This document shows, piece by piece, positions 16,342-24,947 of a stretch of DNA of 64,000 bases (its first letter is position 1; each line of letters opens with the position of its first letter). The position numbers and the translations under genes are program-made. The notes beneath the pieces were generated by a model that was not told the origin of the DNA, did no database searches, and saw only the letters and a list, made by a program, of their open reading frames with translations. The stretch spans positions 186,001 to 250,000 of the forward strand of contig QKEL01000014.1 in the NCBI GenBank assembly GCA_003252395.1. Reading direction: 5' to 3'. Source of the stretch: Spirochaetales bacterium (GTDB lineage Bacteria; Spirochaetota; Spirochaetia; Treponematales; Treponemataceae).

Positions 16342-17676
16342 CTACAGCAAATCGCTCGCGAGCTCGGCCAGTTGGCTGCGCTCGCTCTTTACCAAATGCA
16401 CGTGGGCGAACAGTTCCTGCCCCTTCATCTTGTCGATCAGGTAGCTCAGGCCGTTCGAGCTCGTGTCCAGGTAGGGAGAATCGATCTGCTGAATGTCGCC
16501 GGTGAAGGCGAGCTTCGTGCCCTCCGCCGCGCGGGTGATAATGGTCTTCACCTCGTGCGGGGTCAGGTTTTGCGCCTCGTCGATGATAAAAAAGGAATTG
16601 GAAAGGCTTCGGCCCCGGATATAGGCCAAGGGCGTGATGGTCAGCTTGCCCGACTTTTGCATCTCGTCTATATGGTGGGCCTCTTTCCCCGCGGTTTTAA
16701 ACTTGTGCCGGATAACCGCGAGATTGTCGAACAGGGGCTCCATGTACGGGCCGATCTTTTCGGCCGCGTCGCCGGGCAAAAAGCCGATATCCCGATTCGC
16801 CAGGGGCATGACCGGCCGCGCGAGGAGGATCTGGTCGTATTGCCCTTCCTGCGCGAGCGCCGCCGCCAGGGCCAGCAGGGTCTTTCCGGTACCCGCCTTC
16901 CCCGACAGCGCCACCAATTGGACCGACTTTCTCGTGAGCGCGTCCAGCGAAAAGGCCTGTTCGGCGTTCCTCGGCTCGATCCCGTAGCATTTTTGCCGCT
17001 CCACCCGGACGATCCGGTCGGTGGGCGCGTCGTACCTGCCCAGGGCGCTCGCCGTCCCGTTTTTGAGGATAAAACACTGGTTCGAGACGGGTTTCCTTTT
17101 CCGAATCCCGAATTCGGGGAACGGAACCCCCTCGACCTCGTCGTAAAGCCGCGAGATCAGCGACGAATCGAGATTGGGTATCAGCTCGATGTTCCGGTCT
17201 ATCTCCGAAACGTCGCGTACCTTGTCCGATTCGTAGTCTTCCGCGAATAGGCCGAGCGACTTGGCCTTCATCCTGAGGTTAATGTCCTTGGAAACGAGCA
17301 CGACCTTGCGCTCGGGGTTTTTCGAGGCGACCCACTCGGTGATCGCGAGTATGCGGTGATCGGCCGTCTGCTCCGGGAAGGAATCCTCGAGGGTCCGCGA
17401 AAAGGCCTTTCCCGTCTCGATGAACAGTTTCCCGAGCTTCGGCCCCAGGGGCAGCCCGAGGGAGAACAGGGAATCCCCCGCGATGGAGTCCAATTCGCGC
17501 GTGAACTCCCGCGCGTGGAAATTGATCAGGTCGTTGCCCTTCTTGAACCGGTCCAGTTCCTCGAGCACCACGATCGGCAACACGATATCGTTGTCTTCGA
17601 ACTGGTAAATGCACCGAAAGTCGTGCAGGATCACGTTGGTGTCCAAAAGGAATATCTTCGTTTTTTTCCGCGCCAT
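16342..17676 (-). CDS. PhoH-family ATPase with N-terminal PIN nuclease domain
   Basis: 444 residues from the ATG at 17676; in-frame sequence extends upstream, but the PIN fold starts exactly there (KKTKIFLLDTNVILHD). PIN domain: acidic residues in LLDTNVILHD, VVLEELDRF and ITEWVASKNP...DINLR (about 1-180). The PhoH P-loop ATPase domain follows, with Walker A GKAGTGKTLL, Walker B FFIIDEAQNLTPHE and sensor KLAFTGDIQQID. Such PIN-PhoH proteins are predicted RNA-unwinding nucleases acting in the cytoplasm. TATACT six bases before the ATG and no SD suggest a leaderless transcript. Confidence 0.94.
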   Translation of the reverse strand: MARKKTKIFLLDTNVILHDFRCIYQFEDNDIVLPIVVLEELDRFKKGNDLINFHAREFTRELDSIAGDSLFSLGLPLGPKLGKLFIETGKAFSRTLEDSFPEQTADHRILAITEWVASKNPERKVVLVSKDINLRMKAKSLGLFAEDYESDKVRDVSEIDRNIELIPNLDSSLISRLYDEVEGVPFPEFGIRKRKPVSNQCFILKNGTASALGRYDAPTDRIVRVERQKCYGIEPRNAEQAFSLDALTRKSVQLVALSGKAGTGKTLLALAAALAQEGQYDQILLARPVMPLANRDIGFLPGDAAEKIGPYMEPLFDNLAVIRHKFKTAGKEAHHIDEMQKSGKLTITPLAYIRGRSLSNSFFIIDEAQNLTPHEVKTIITRAAEGTKLAFTGDIQQIDSPYLDTSSNGLSYLIDKMKGQELFAHVHLVKSERSQLAELASDLL

Positions 17677-17682
17677 ACGGCA

Positions 17683-17688
17683 AGTATA
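17683..17688 (-). promoter_or_regulatory. -10 hexamer directly before the PIN-PhoH gene
   Basis: On the minus strand TATACT is followed by six bases and the ATG at 17676. A TTGACG exists further upstream (17710-17715), but the 21-base spacer is too long, so the -35 is uncertain. Confidence 0.45.
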
Positions 17689-17830
17689 CACCCGCTCGCC
17701 CGGGTCGAGCGTCAATTTTTCGTGAGGAGGCAGAACGTCCCCGCGCGGATCCGTCGGGAGGCCCCGACGGGGACGCGCCACGCTCGGAGCCCCCTCGCAG
17801 GACGGGCCACGGGAAGCGGCGGGCGGTCGG

Positions 17831-19789
17831 CTACCGTCCGGCGACCCGGAGCCACACGAGCATGGCGTTTCCCGGCGACCGGTTTCCCCACTGATAGTAG
17901 GGTATCAATCGCAGGCTTCGCTTGGGCGTTTCACCGGGAACGTACGCGCCATAAAGGGGCGCGTCGGGATCGGCGTCCGCTTCCCTGAACGCGTCGAGTT
18001 CCAGCGCCGCCGTCCCGTCGGGAAGCGAGGGATCGGCGATAAGGCGCGCGCCGGCCGCGGGATCGACCGAAAAGGAAGAAAGGTTGTCGCCGTTATCGTG
18101 CCCCTCGGCGCAATACACGACCGGGCCGCGCATTACCGCGACCTTTCCCGCGTCTTCGCTCACCAGCGCATTCGCCTTCATGAAGCGTACCGGCATGGCG
18201 AGCTCGAGCCTGACCCGGTCTCCCTTCTTCCAGGACCGCGCCAGCGCCGCGTAGCCGTCCGCCGCGGAATAGGCCGCGTTCCCCGCCTCCAGGCGGGTCC
18301 CGTTCACCGTAATCGCATGGCTTTCGCACCAGGAGGGTATCCTGAGCCGGAGCTCGAATTCCGCGGGCCGTTCGGGTTCTACCGTCAGTTCAATCGCGCC
18401 GTCCCACGGGTAGCCCGTTTTCACGGTCAGGGCGACCTTCGTTCCCGCCAGGTCCAATAGGGCGGTTCCCGCCGCGTAATGGTGCAGCCACAGGGACCGC
18501 TCCGTAGCCGTCGCCAAATAGCCCGAGATCGAGGCGATGAACCGCGCGACGTTGGTCGGGCAGCAGGCGCAATCGAACCAGCCGACGCGCTTCGCCGAAA
18601 CGTGCGAAAGGTCATGCCGAAACGCCGCCGCCCCGGGGGCTAACTCGAGGGGATTCACGTAAAAATACGCGGTCCCGTCAAGGGATATCCCCGAGAGGAT
18701 TCCGTTGAACATGGCCCGCTCCATCACGTCGGCGTATTCCCGTTTCGGCTCTATGAGGAGCATGCGCCAGGCCCACATGGCCAGGCCGATCGAGGCGCAG
18801 GTCTCGGTGTAGCAGGTATCGTTCGGCAAATCGTAGTCGATCGTGAACCGTTCCCCGTGGGACTGGGACCCCAGGCCGGCCGTAATATACAGGTGTCGGG
18901 TAACCGCGCTTTTCCACAGGCGCCGCAGGGTATCGAGGAGCGACCGGTCTCCCGTGGCCCGGTATTGATCGGCCATCGCGCAATAGAGGTACATCGCGCG
19001 CACCGAGTGGCCCTCTACCGCGGTCATCTCCCGGACCGGCCGGTCGGCGAGATAATAGTCGGATTGGAACCAGCGCGATTTGGGTATCATGCCTTCCATG
19101 GCGGCTTCGCCCTTGTAAAAGTTCGGCACTTTCCCCCGCGCGTCCACGAAATGGTTCGCGAGTTCGGCGTATTTTTTCTTTCCCGACGCCTCGGCGAGCC
19201 GGTGGAGGGCGAGCTCTATCTCGGGGTGGCCGTCGAAGGCGGGGTTTTGCCCCTCTCCCGGGCCGAAAACCGTCCCGATGTAATCCGCGTAGCGGCACAT
19301 CACGTCCATGAGCCGCCGCTTTCCGGTAACCCGGAAATAGGCCACGGCCGCCTCGATCATATGCCCGGCACAATAGAGCTCGTGGCCCATGACCAGGTCG
19401 GACCACCGCTTCTCGAGGCCCGCCGCGGCGATAAAATAGGTATTCACGTATCCGTCGTCGAGCTGGCTCTTTTCGATCAGCCGGACCAGTTCGTCGATCC
19501 TCGCCTCGAGCTCCGGATCGCCCTTGGTTATGAGGCTGTACGCGGCCGCCTCTATCCATTTGGCGACGTCGCTGTCCTGGAAAATGGTTCCCTGGGGCTT
19601 GCCCGTCGCCTCGCCCGCCGCTATCCGAAAGTTCTCCACGGCGTGGCTTCGGGGAACGCCGGGAACCTCGTTATTCAGCGCCTTCCATTGAAAGGGTATG
19701 GTTTCGCTCGCGATCGATCGCGCGCGATCGCCCCAAAAGCCGCCGGTCAGCCGGATCGCGCCGGGGAGAAAGGATCGTGTTTCGTTCAT
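17831..19789 (-). CDS. Glycoside hydrolase family 127, beta-L-arabinofuranosidase type
   Basis: 652 residues with no signal peptide. GH127 enzymes cleave beta-L-arabinofuranosyl groups using a zinc-bound cysteine nucleophile. The zinc/nucleophile ligands are visible as Glu and Cys in CYTETCASIGLAMWAW and the Cys pair in DCACCPTNVARF, where the first Cys of CCP is the expected nucleophile. The N-terminal (alpha/alpha)6 barrel spans about 20-400 and beta-sandwiches make up the rest. GAGGT precedes the ATG. It lies 93 bases behind the two sugar permease genes on the same strand, so it is probably the enzyme for the sugar imported by that transporter. Other GH127 specificities cannot be excluded. 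Confidence 0.93.
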   Translation of the reverse strand: MNETRSFLPGAIRLTGGFWGDRARSIASETIPFQWKALNNEVPGVPRSHAVENFRIAAGEATGKPQGTIFQDSDVAKWIEAAAYSLITKGDPELEARIDELVRLIEKSQLDDGYVNTYFIAAAGLEKRWSDLVMGHELYCAGHMIEAAVAYFRVTGKRRLMDVMCRYADYIGTVFGPGEGQNPAFDGHPEIELALHRLAEASGKKKYAELANHFVDARGKVPNFYKGEAAMEGMIPKSRWFQSDYYLADRPVREMTAVEGHSVRAMYLYCAMADQYRATGDRSLLDTLRRLWKSAVTRHLYITAGLGSQSHGERFTIDYDLPNDTCYTETCASIGLAMWAWRMLLIEPKREYADVMERAMFNGILSGISLDGTAYFYVNPLELAPGAAAFRHDLSHVSAKRVGWFDCACCPTNVARFIASISGYLATATERSLWLHHYAAGTALLDLAGTKVALTVKTGYPWDGAIELTVEPERPAEFELRLRIPSWCESHAITVNGTRLEAGNAAYSAADGYAALARSWKKGDRVRLELAMPVRFMKANALVSEDAGKVAVMRGPVVYCAEGHDNGDNLSSFSVDPAAGARLIADPSLPDGTAALELDAFREADADPDAPLYGAYVPGETPKRSLRLIPYYQWGNRSPGNAMLVWLRVAGR

Positions 19790-19882
19790 GTCGCTACCTC
19801 GTTATGCGCAAATAAATTAGTCTTACTCGCAAGCGGTTCCCGCCTTCGCGCGCGGCCGTTTACCGCGGGACCGCCGCCGGTT

Positions 19883-20716
19883 TTAGCCTTTCAGGCCGCC
19901 CATTGCAAGGCCTTCCACGAAGGATCTTTGGGCCGCGAAAAACAGGACTATCAGCGGCGCCACGGTCAGCGTGGCGGCTGCCATCAGAGCGGGCCAGGGC
20001 GTATAGAAGGTCGATACGAACGATCTCAGCCCGATCGCCAGCGTGTAGAGCTTCGAATCGTTCAGGAACAGGAGGGGGCCCATGAAGTCGTTCCACGTCG
20101 CCATGAACTGAAATATCGCCACCACCGCGAGGGCGGGCTTCGCCAGCGGCATTATAACCCGCAAAAGGATCCGGGGGTGGTTGGCCCCGTCGATAAACGC
20201 CGCCTCGTCATAGTCTTTCGGCACCGTCTTAAGGAATTGCACGAGCATGAAAATGAAAAACGCGTTGCCGAAAAAAGCCGGTACCGTGAGCGGCAAGTAG
20301 GTGTTGACGCCGTGAAGCCAGTTCCACTCGATGAAGAAGGGAATCAGCTGGACCGAGGCGGGAAGCATCATGGTGCCGAGGCTCAGCGCGTACATGAGTT
20401 CGCGTCCCTTAAAGTCGATCCGCGCGATCGCGTAGGCGATGCAGGCATTCGATACGAGCGCCCCCGCGATATTCACGAGGACGACGAATATCGTGTTCAG
20501 GTAGTATCGGGCGAAGGGAACCAGGGTGAATACGTCGCGATAGTTCCCGAATTCGAACCGTTTCGGCACGACGATCATGGGTATCTTGAATATGTCGTTT
20601 ATGGGCATGAAGGAGCTTCTCACCTGCCACAGCAAGGGTACCACGCTCGCGAACGATATCAGGCACAAGGCCAGGTACAGGGTAAAGCGGCTAAGTTTTC
20701 CGCCGGTCTTTTTCAT
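19883..20716 (-). CDS. Sugar ABC transporter permease, MalG/AraQ type
   Basis: 277 residues from the ATG at 20716, which overlaps the stop of the first permease as ATGA and has AAGGGGA upstream; an earlier in-frame ATG at 20743 is less likely. Six membrane segments are visible, the first being LYLALCLISFASVVPLLW. The EAA loop that contacts the ATPase reads DYDEAAFIDGANHPRILLRVIMPL. The C-terminus (FFAAQRSFVEGLAMGGLKG) is typical of the MalG family. It forms the inner-membrane channel with the neighbouring permease. No ATP-binding gene lies nearby, so a shared MsmK/UgpC-type ATPase encoded elsewhere is needed. Confidence 0.95.
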   Translation of the reverse strand: MKKTGGKLSRFTLYLALCLISFASVVPLLWQVRSSFMPINDIFKIPMIVVPKRFEFGNYRDVFTLVPFARYYLNTIFVVLVNIAGALVSNACIAYAIARIDFKGRELMYALSLGTMMLPASVQLIPFFIEWNWLHGVNTYLPLTVPAFFGNAFFIFMLVQFLKTVPKDYDEAAFIDGANHPRILLRVIMPLAKPALAVVAIFQFMATWNDFMGPLLFLNDSKLYTLAIGLRSFVSTFYTPWPALMAAATLTVAPLIVLFFAAQRSFVEGLAMGGLKG

Positions 20717-21621
20717 TTGCCGTCCCCTTCCGAATACGCCCACTTACTCGACGATTTGAATACCGCGACGGACAGGGCGAGCGTCAGCAGGAAAAGGACC
20801 CATGCCATGGCGTTCGCGACGCCCATCTTCCCGTATTTGAAGGCGTTATTATAGATAAGCAGCATGAAGCTCAGGGAAGCGTTCATCGGCCCCCCTCCCG
20901 TCATGATGTACGGTTCGGTGAAAAGCTGGAGGGATTTTATTATCCCCACGATCATATTGTAGAGAATGATCGGGCTCATGAGCGGGAGTATCACGTTTCT
21001 GAAGGAATGCCAGGCCGAACCGCCGTCGATTTCCACCGCTTCCAGCAGTTCCTTGGGTATTCCCTGCAGCCCCGCGAGGAAGATAATCACCACGTTCCCG
21101 ATTCCCCATACGCCCATCGCCACCAGGCTCGGGATCACGAGACGGGGATCGTTAATCCAGTCGATCCGGTCCAGGCCGAGCGCGGAAAGGCCCGCGTTGA
21201 GAAGGCCGTATTGCTTGTTGTACAGCCACAGCCAGATGACCGAAACGACTACGCTGGGCAAGAGGGAAGGCAGATAGAACAGGGTCCTGAAAATGCCGAG
21301 CCCCCGAACCCGGGAGTTGAGGAGCATGGCCACCGTGAAGGCCGCGCCCAACTGCAGCGGAACGCTCAAAAGCGTATAGTAAAGGGTGACGATAACCGAC
21401 TGTATAAACAGCCCGTCGCCCGTGAATAGGCCCAAGTAATTCTTTAGGCCCACGAACGTGGGCTTGCTCAGCATGTCCCAGTCCAGAAGGCTCGTCACGA
21501 AGCTCAGGCCCATCGGAAAGAGCACCCAAATCGTGAGGCCGAGCGTCAGGGGGGATATCAGCAGCCATCCCCAAAAATTCCCGTTCCTTGAAAGGCTCCA
21601 TGTTTTCTTCTTCGAGCTCAC
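20713..21621 (-). CDS. Sugar ABC transporter permease, MalF/UgpA type
   Basis: 302 residues, starting with GTG at 21621 supported by GGGAGAA 7-8 bases upstream. Six membrane segments (for example WGWLLISPLTLGLTIWVLF and TPFGVAVALF-like stretches) flank a normal binding-protein-dependent transport domain. The EAA loop reads ELLEAVEIDGGSAWHSFRNVILPLM. It pairs with the MalG-type permease downstream by a four-base overlap. Upstream, a strong hairpin separates it from the binding-protein gene, so the permeases are probably made in smaller amounts than the binding protein. Confidence 0.95.
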   Translation of the reverse strand: MSSKKKTWSLSRNGNFWGWLLISPLTLGLTIWVLFPMGLSFVTSLLDWDMLSKPTFVGLKNYLGLFTGDGLFIQSVIVTLYYTLLSVPLQLGAAFTVAMLLNSRVRGLGIFRTLFYLPSLLPSVVVSVIWLWLYNKQYGLLNAGLSALGLDRIDWINDPRLVIPSLVAMGVWGIGNVVIIFLAGLQGIPKELLEAVEIDGGSAWHSFRNVILPLMSPIILYNMIVGIIKSLQLFTEPYIMTGGGPMNASLSFMLLIYNNAFKYGKMGVANAMAWVLFLLTLALSVAVFKSSSKWAYSEGDGK

Positions 21622-21780
21622 TGGTCAATTCTCCCGGCGGTACCGCGCGCGCGGTCCGCCCCGTTCCGCGGTTAAAAAAAACGGGCGACGGGTTTTCCGG
21701 CGCCGCGGCGTCGCGGCCGCGTCGGGTCTACCGTACGCGACGGAACTTCCGAAGCCCGCCTAAAAAAAGCTTACGAGGCG

Positions 21781-21810
21781 CGCCGAAAAAGCCGGACGGC
21801 TTTTTCGGCG
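21781..21810 (-). terminator. Perfect 13-bp hairpin between binding protein and permease genes
   Basis: CGCCGAAAAAGCC (21781-21793), loop GGAC, and GGCTTTTTCGGCG (21798-21810) are perfectly self-complementary. The hairpin starts five bases after the stop of the binding-protein gene. With no promoter evident before the permeases, it most likely acts as a leaky terminator or RNA-end stabiliser that raises the ratio of binding protein to permease. Confidence 0.75.
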
Positions 21811-21815
21811 TTCGT

Positions 21816-23174
21816 TCAATAGGTTCCGACGAGCAGTCCCGAATCGCGTACCTTTTTGGCCGCTTCCTTCAGGGCGTCGGCAGCGCTCGCCTTGCCGATC
21901 CATATGCTCTCGAACGCGGGGTTCAGGCAATCGCCCCATATCTGGTTGATATTCCGGATCTTGATGGGCTCGTTCCTGGAAATGGACATTGAATCGAGGA
22001 CGGCTTCCTTGTATCCGGCGGGATGCACCGGATTGTCCGTCCATTCCTTAAGCCGCGCGGGGTCATTGTAGTACGCGAGCTTCGTGGGCATCCACAAACC
22101 GGAGGTGTACAGGTTGAGGGTCTTCGAAGGATCCATCATCCATTTCTGGAGAAGCCAGGCTTCTTCGGGATGCTTTGTCGCCTTGAACACCACGTTCACG
22201 CCGCTCAGGTAAATCTGCGCGGGTTTCTTCTGGATCGGGAGGGCCGCGACGCCGAAGGGCAAGTCTTTCATGCCGCCGATCTCGAGGAAGTTCCACTGGC
22301 CGGTCACCCAGAAGCCGAGCTGTCCGTTCGCGAGCATGACCGAAGGGGCGGGAAGGCCGCTGCCGCCGCCCATGTAGGGCATGGTGTGGTCTTTGTTGAT
22401 CAGGTCGGCCAAGCGCTGGACGGCCTCAATGGACTCTGGCGAATCGATAAGCACGGTCTTGCCGTCGTCGGAAATCACGCCGCCCCCGTTGCTCCACAGG
22501 GTGGGATAGTACATGGCCGACCATAGGTCGTAGGCCACGCCGTACCGGGCGATATTCTTGGGGTCAAACCCCGCCTCTCCCGGGTGTTTCCCGTTTTTGT
22601 CCACGGTGATCTTTCTCAGGTTCGCGGCGAACTCGTCCCACTTCCAGGCCTGATCGAATTTCGCCGGGGGAAGGGGCACGCCCGCGTCCTGTAGGACTTT
22701 CTTGTTATAGAACATTACCTGGCATTCCGCGGCGGTATACGCCCCGAAGGTCTTTCCGCCGATCGAGAGCCAGGTTTGGGGTAGATAGGAAGAGTCCATG
22801 CCGTCGCGCTTCATGAGGTCGTCGAGCTGGAGGAAAAAATTCTTTTCCGCGTAATTGCCGAATTCCTCGGGCCGGAAATACCCGACGTCCGGGAGCGTTC
22901 CGGACGCGGCCATCGATTTCATTTTCGCGTTATAGGTCGATCCGTCGAGATCGCCGGGCAGATACAGGGGCTCTACCCTGATGCCGGGATTCGCCGCCAT
23001 AAAGTCCTTGAGCGCGGCCTTTACCGCGGTATCCTCGGCGGTGCTTCCCCAGTACACGTAGGTAAGCCGCACTTCCTTGCCCTTCGCGGAATCGGAACCG
23101 CCGCCGGCGAATACCGCGCCGCAGAGCGTGAGCGCGAACAGGGCGGTAAAAGCGAAAACCTTAACGTACTTCAT
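21816..23174 (-). CDS. Extracellular sugar-binding protein of an ABC transporter
   Basis: 452 residues. The signal peptide MKYVKVFAFTALFALTLCGAVFA ends in an AVFA/G cleavage site. A cysteine at position 18 could be an atypical spirochaete lipobox, but signal peptidase I cleavage looks better. The mature protein follows family 1 (MalE-like) binding proteins: LTYVYWGSTAEDTAVKAALKDF at the front, MFYNKKVLQDAGVPLPP and ANGQLGFWVTGQWNFLEI inside, and AWLLQKWMMDP near the end. It catches an oligosaccharide in the periplasm for the two permeases. AAGGAGGG precedes the ATG. First gene of the operon, divergent from the AraC regulator. Ligand inferred from GH127 to be arabinosyl-containing. Confidence 0.94.
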   Translation of the reverse strand: MKYVKVFAFTALFALTLCGAVFAGGGSDSAKGKEVRLTYVYWGSTAEDTAVKAALKDFMAANPGIRVEPLYLPGDLDGSTYNAKMKSMAASGTLPDVGYFRPEEFGNYAEKNFFLQLDDLMKRDGMDSSYLPQTWLSIGGKTFGAYTAAECQVMFYNKKVLQDAGVPLPPAKFDQAWKWDEFAANLRKITVDKNGKHPGEAGFDPKNIARYGVAYDLWSAMYYPTLWSNGGGVISDDGKTVLIDSPESIEAVQRLADLINKDHTMPYMGGGSGLPAPSVMLANGQLGFWVTGQWNFLEIGGMKDLPFGVAALPIQKKPAQIYLSGVNVVFKATKHPEEAWLLQKWMMDPSKTLNLYTSGLWMPTKLAYYNDPARLKEWTDNPVHPAGYKEAVLDSMSISRNEPIKIRNINQIWGDCLNPAFESIWIGKASAADALKEAAKKVRDSGLLVGTY

Positions 23175-23244
23175 TACTTCCCTCCTTCAGGATTGAATGC
23201 ATAGGCAATCATAGCCCCCGTTTCCGCGACCGAACCAGACGCCG

Positions 23245-23288
23245 GTTGCCGACGTTAAGCGACGAATTCCGACTTTTCTGTTGCCGAT
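23245..23288. promoter_or_regulatory. Direct repeat GTTGCCGA in the AraC / transporter intergenic region
   Basis: GTTGCCGA occurs at 23245-23252 and 23280-23287, 35 bases apart, in the 151-base gap between divergent genes. AraC-family proteins often bind direct repeats at such spacings. The second copy overlaps the candidate -35 (TTGCCG, 23281-23286) of the regulator gene, whose -10 TAGACT is at 23305-23310 with an 18-base spacer. Operator role is inferred only. Confidence 0.35.
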
Positions 23289-23325
23289 TTCCGCAAACCG
23301 CGCGTAGACTGCCTGGGGGGGAGCG

Positions 23326-24216
23326 ATGAATTTCATACTGCTTCGGAGACTTGAAGAATTGCGGGCGAGCAATTGCGGTATCGCCATCCTCAACGAAGGC
23401 TGGGTCCACCCCACGAGAAACCTGAATACGTCCGTGCTGATACTGGGAAAGAAGTCCACCGCGGGCATTACCGACGAAGGGGATGCCTTAACCGTAGAGC
23501 CGGGGAAGTTCGTGCTCCTGCCGGCGGAGCGTACCCATCGCGGAACGCGTCCCATACGCGAAGCGGCATCGTATTTTTGGATGCACTTTTCCACCGCCGA
23601 ACCGCCCGTCGCGATGGGCGAACGCGAGGCGCTCCGCGTATTGAACGACCCCGAGGCCGTGGCCCGCGAGCTCTCCGACGCGCTGCTGTTGCCGCAGGAG
23701 ATCGCCCTTGACGAGCCGAAAGTCTTTCTCGACCTCTTTCACGACCTCCTTTTCGAACAGGAACGGCCCTCGTTCACCGGGCAAAAAATGCAATACCTAT
23801 TCAAGCTGATGCTGATCAACCTCAACGAGACCGTCCTCGCGAACTTCGTCGACGAAAAATACGACTCGACCCGGTATTCCCTGATTTACGCCGCGATACA
23901 GGCGATTCACGAAAACATTACTGACGGCAACTTCTCGGTAAAGAACCTTTCCGATCACCTGAATTACAATCCGGACTACCTGGGCCGCATCTTCAAGGCC
24001 CGGATGGGCCGTTCGCTCGGCGATTACATAATCGATCAACGGATCAAGTACGCCACCTGCCTCCTCGAGGAAAGCAACAACACCATCGATTCCATCGCCT
24101 ACGATTCGGGCTTCAATTCCACGCGTAATTTCATACGGCAATTCAAGGCCCGCAAGGGGGAAACGCCTACCGAATCGCGCCAGCGGTATCGGACCATGCA
24201 CGTAACCAACCGCTGA
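23326..24216 (+). CDS. AraC-family transcriptional regulator
   Basis: 296 residues. The N-terminal cupin-like sugar-binding domain (about 1-140) includes GKFVLLPAERTHRG and ASYFWMHFST, typical for AraC arm domains. The C-terminal domain (about 185-290) has the two helix-turn-helix units: FSVKNLSDHLNYNPDYLGRIF and TIDSIAYDSGFNSTRNFIRQF, followed by GETPTESRQRY. GGGGGGAG sits just before the ATG. It is divergent from the arabinoside transporter and GH127 operon and is the obvious candidate regulator of it and of itself. The effector sugar is not known. A strong terminator follows at 24275-24309. Confidence 0.95.
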   Translation: MNFILLRRLEELRASNCGIAILNEGWVHPTRNLNTSVLILGKKSTAGITDEGDALTVEPGKFVLLPAERTHRGTRPIREAASYFWMHFSTAEPPVAMGEREALRVLNDPEAVARELSDALLLPQEIALDEPKVFLDLFHDLLFEQERPSFTGQKMQYLFKLMLINLNETVLANFVDEKYDSTRYSLIYAAIQAIHENITDGNFSVKNLSDHLNYNPDYLGRIFKARMGRSLGDYIIDQRIKYATCLLEESNNTIDSIAYDSGFNSTRNFIRQFKARKGETPTESRQRYRTMHVTNR

Positions 24217-24274
24217 CGGGGCGACGGCGACGCTCGTTCGGGGCACCCCGTTCGGGGCTACCGCGTTCGGCAAA

Positions 24275-24309
24275 AAAAAGACCGAACCGCGTACCGGTTC
24301 GGTCTTTTT
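24275..24309. terminator. Bidirectional intrinsic terminator
   Basis: AAAAAGACCGAACCG (24275-24289), loop CGTAC, CGGTTCGGTCTTTTT (24295-24309): a perfect 15-bp stem with A-rich and T-rich ends. It lies between the convergent AraC gene and the FMN-binding lipoprotein gene and serves both. Confidence 0.9.
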
Positions 24310-24335
24310 CGAAGCTTTCTCAGGCTCTCTGCCGT

Positions 24336-24947
24336 TTAGTCCGCGACGGTGGCGCCGCTTTCCGCGTCGACATAGTCGGGGGCTTCGCCCAGGCCCGGGG
24401 CGGCGTACTTATCGTTATGGTACGCCAATACCGCGCCGAGGATCTGCTTCAGGTTAACGGTGGTTACCGTCGCGCCGCTCATGGTATCCAGGGCTTCCAC
24501 GTCGGCGGCCTTGGTATTCACCAGCTTCGGCATGAAGTTGGTCTCGATTTCCTCGCGGGTGGTACCGTCGGGCATATACGGGCTATCGCCCCAGTAATCG
24601 AACCAAACCTTCCGTATCTTTCCGCCCGTCCCGCCCTTGGCGATTTCGACGTACAGCAGCGACTGCTTGTTGATCGAATCGGGTCTGCAGGTACAGGAGA
24701 TATAGTCGATCTGGTACTTCACGAAGTCCAAGGCCTCGAACTCCCAGGAAATCCAGGCGAGCTCGTCGCTCGGGGTTCCAAAGCCGTCGATATGGGTGTA
24801 GGGCAGTATTCGCTCCGTTCCCGCCGGCGCTTGGCCCGCCGCGGGGGAGGCTTTTCCGGCCGCGGGGGTACCCGCGCAACCGCCCAAAACCGTTATGAGG
24901 GCGACCAATGCCGCGGCCGCGCCCCGATACGCGAAAGACTTTGCCAT
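24336..24947 (-). CDS. Lipoprotein with FMN-binding domain and two SGAT flavinylation-like motifs
   Basis: 203 residues. The signal peptide ends in the lipobox VLGGC with Cys24 as the lipid anchor, followed by an Ala/Gly/Pro-rich tether (25-45). The rest resembles the FMN_bind domain of NqrC/RnfG-like proteins: a strand KIRKVWFDYWGDSPYM and the motif DTMSGATVTTVNLKQIL, in which SGAT is at 157-160. In known proteins the flavin transferase ApbE attaches FMN to the Thr of such a motif. A second DAESGAT occurs at 194-200, four residues before the end. A CTC pair is at 85-87. The start codon overlaps the rhodanese stop by one base (TAATG). Seen: lipobox and motifs. Inferred: covalent FMN and electron transfer outside the membrane. 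Confidence 0.8.
   Translation of the reverse strand: MAKSFAYRGAAAALVALITVLGGCAGTPAAGKASPAAGQAPAGTERILPYTHIDGFGTPSDELAWISWEFEALDFVKYQIDYISCTCRPDSINKQSLLYVEIAKGGTGGKIRKVWFDYWGDSPYMPDGTTREEIETNFMPKLVNTKAADVEALDTMSGATVTTVNLKQILGAVLAYHNDKYAAPGLGEAPDYVDAESGATVAD

Noticed and set aside
18857..20854. Very long open frame opposite GH127 and the permease (also 6402-7658 opposite GH67)
   Set aside because: Shadow frames of GC-rich codons; the opposite strand carries clear enzyme and transporter families.
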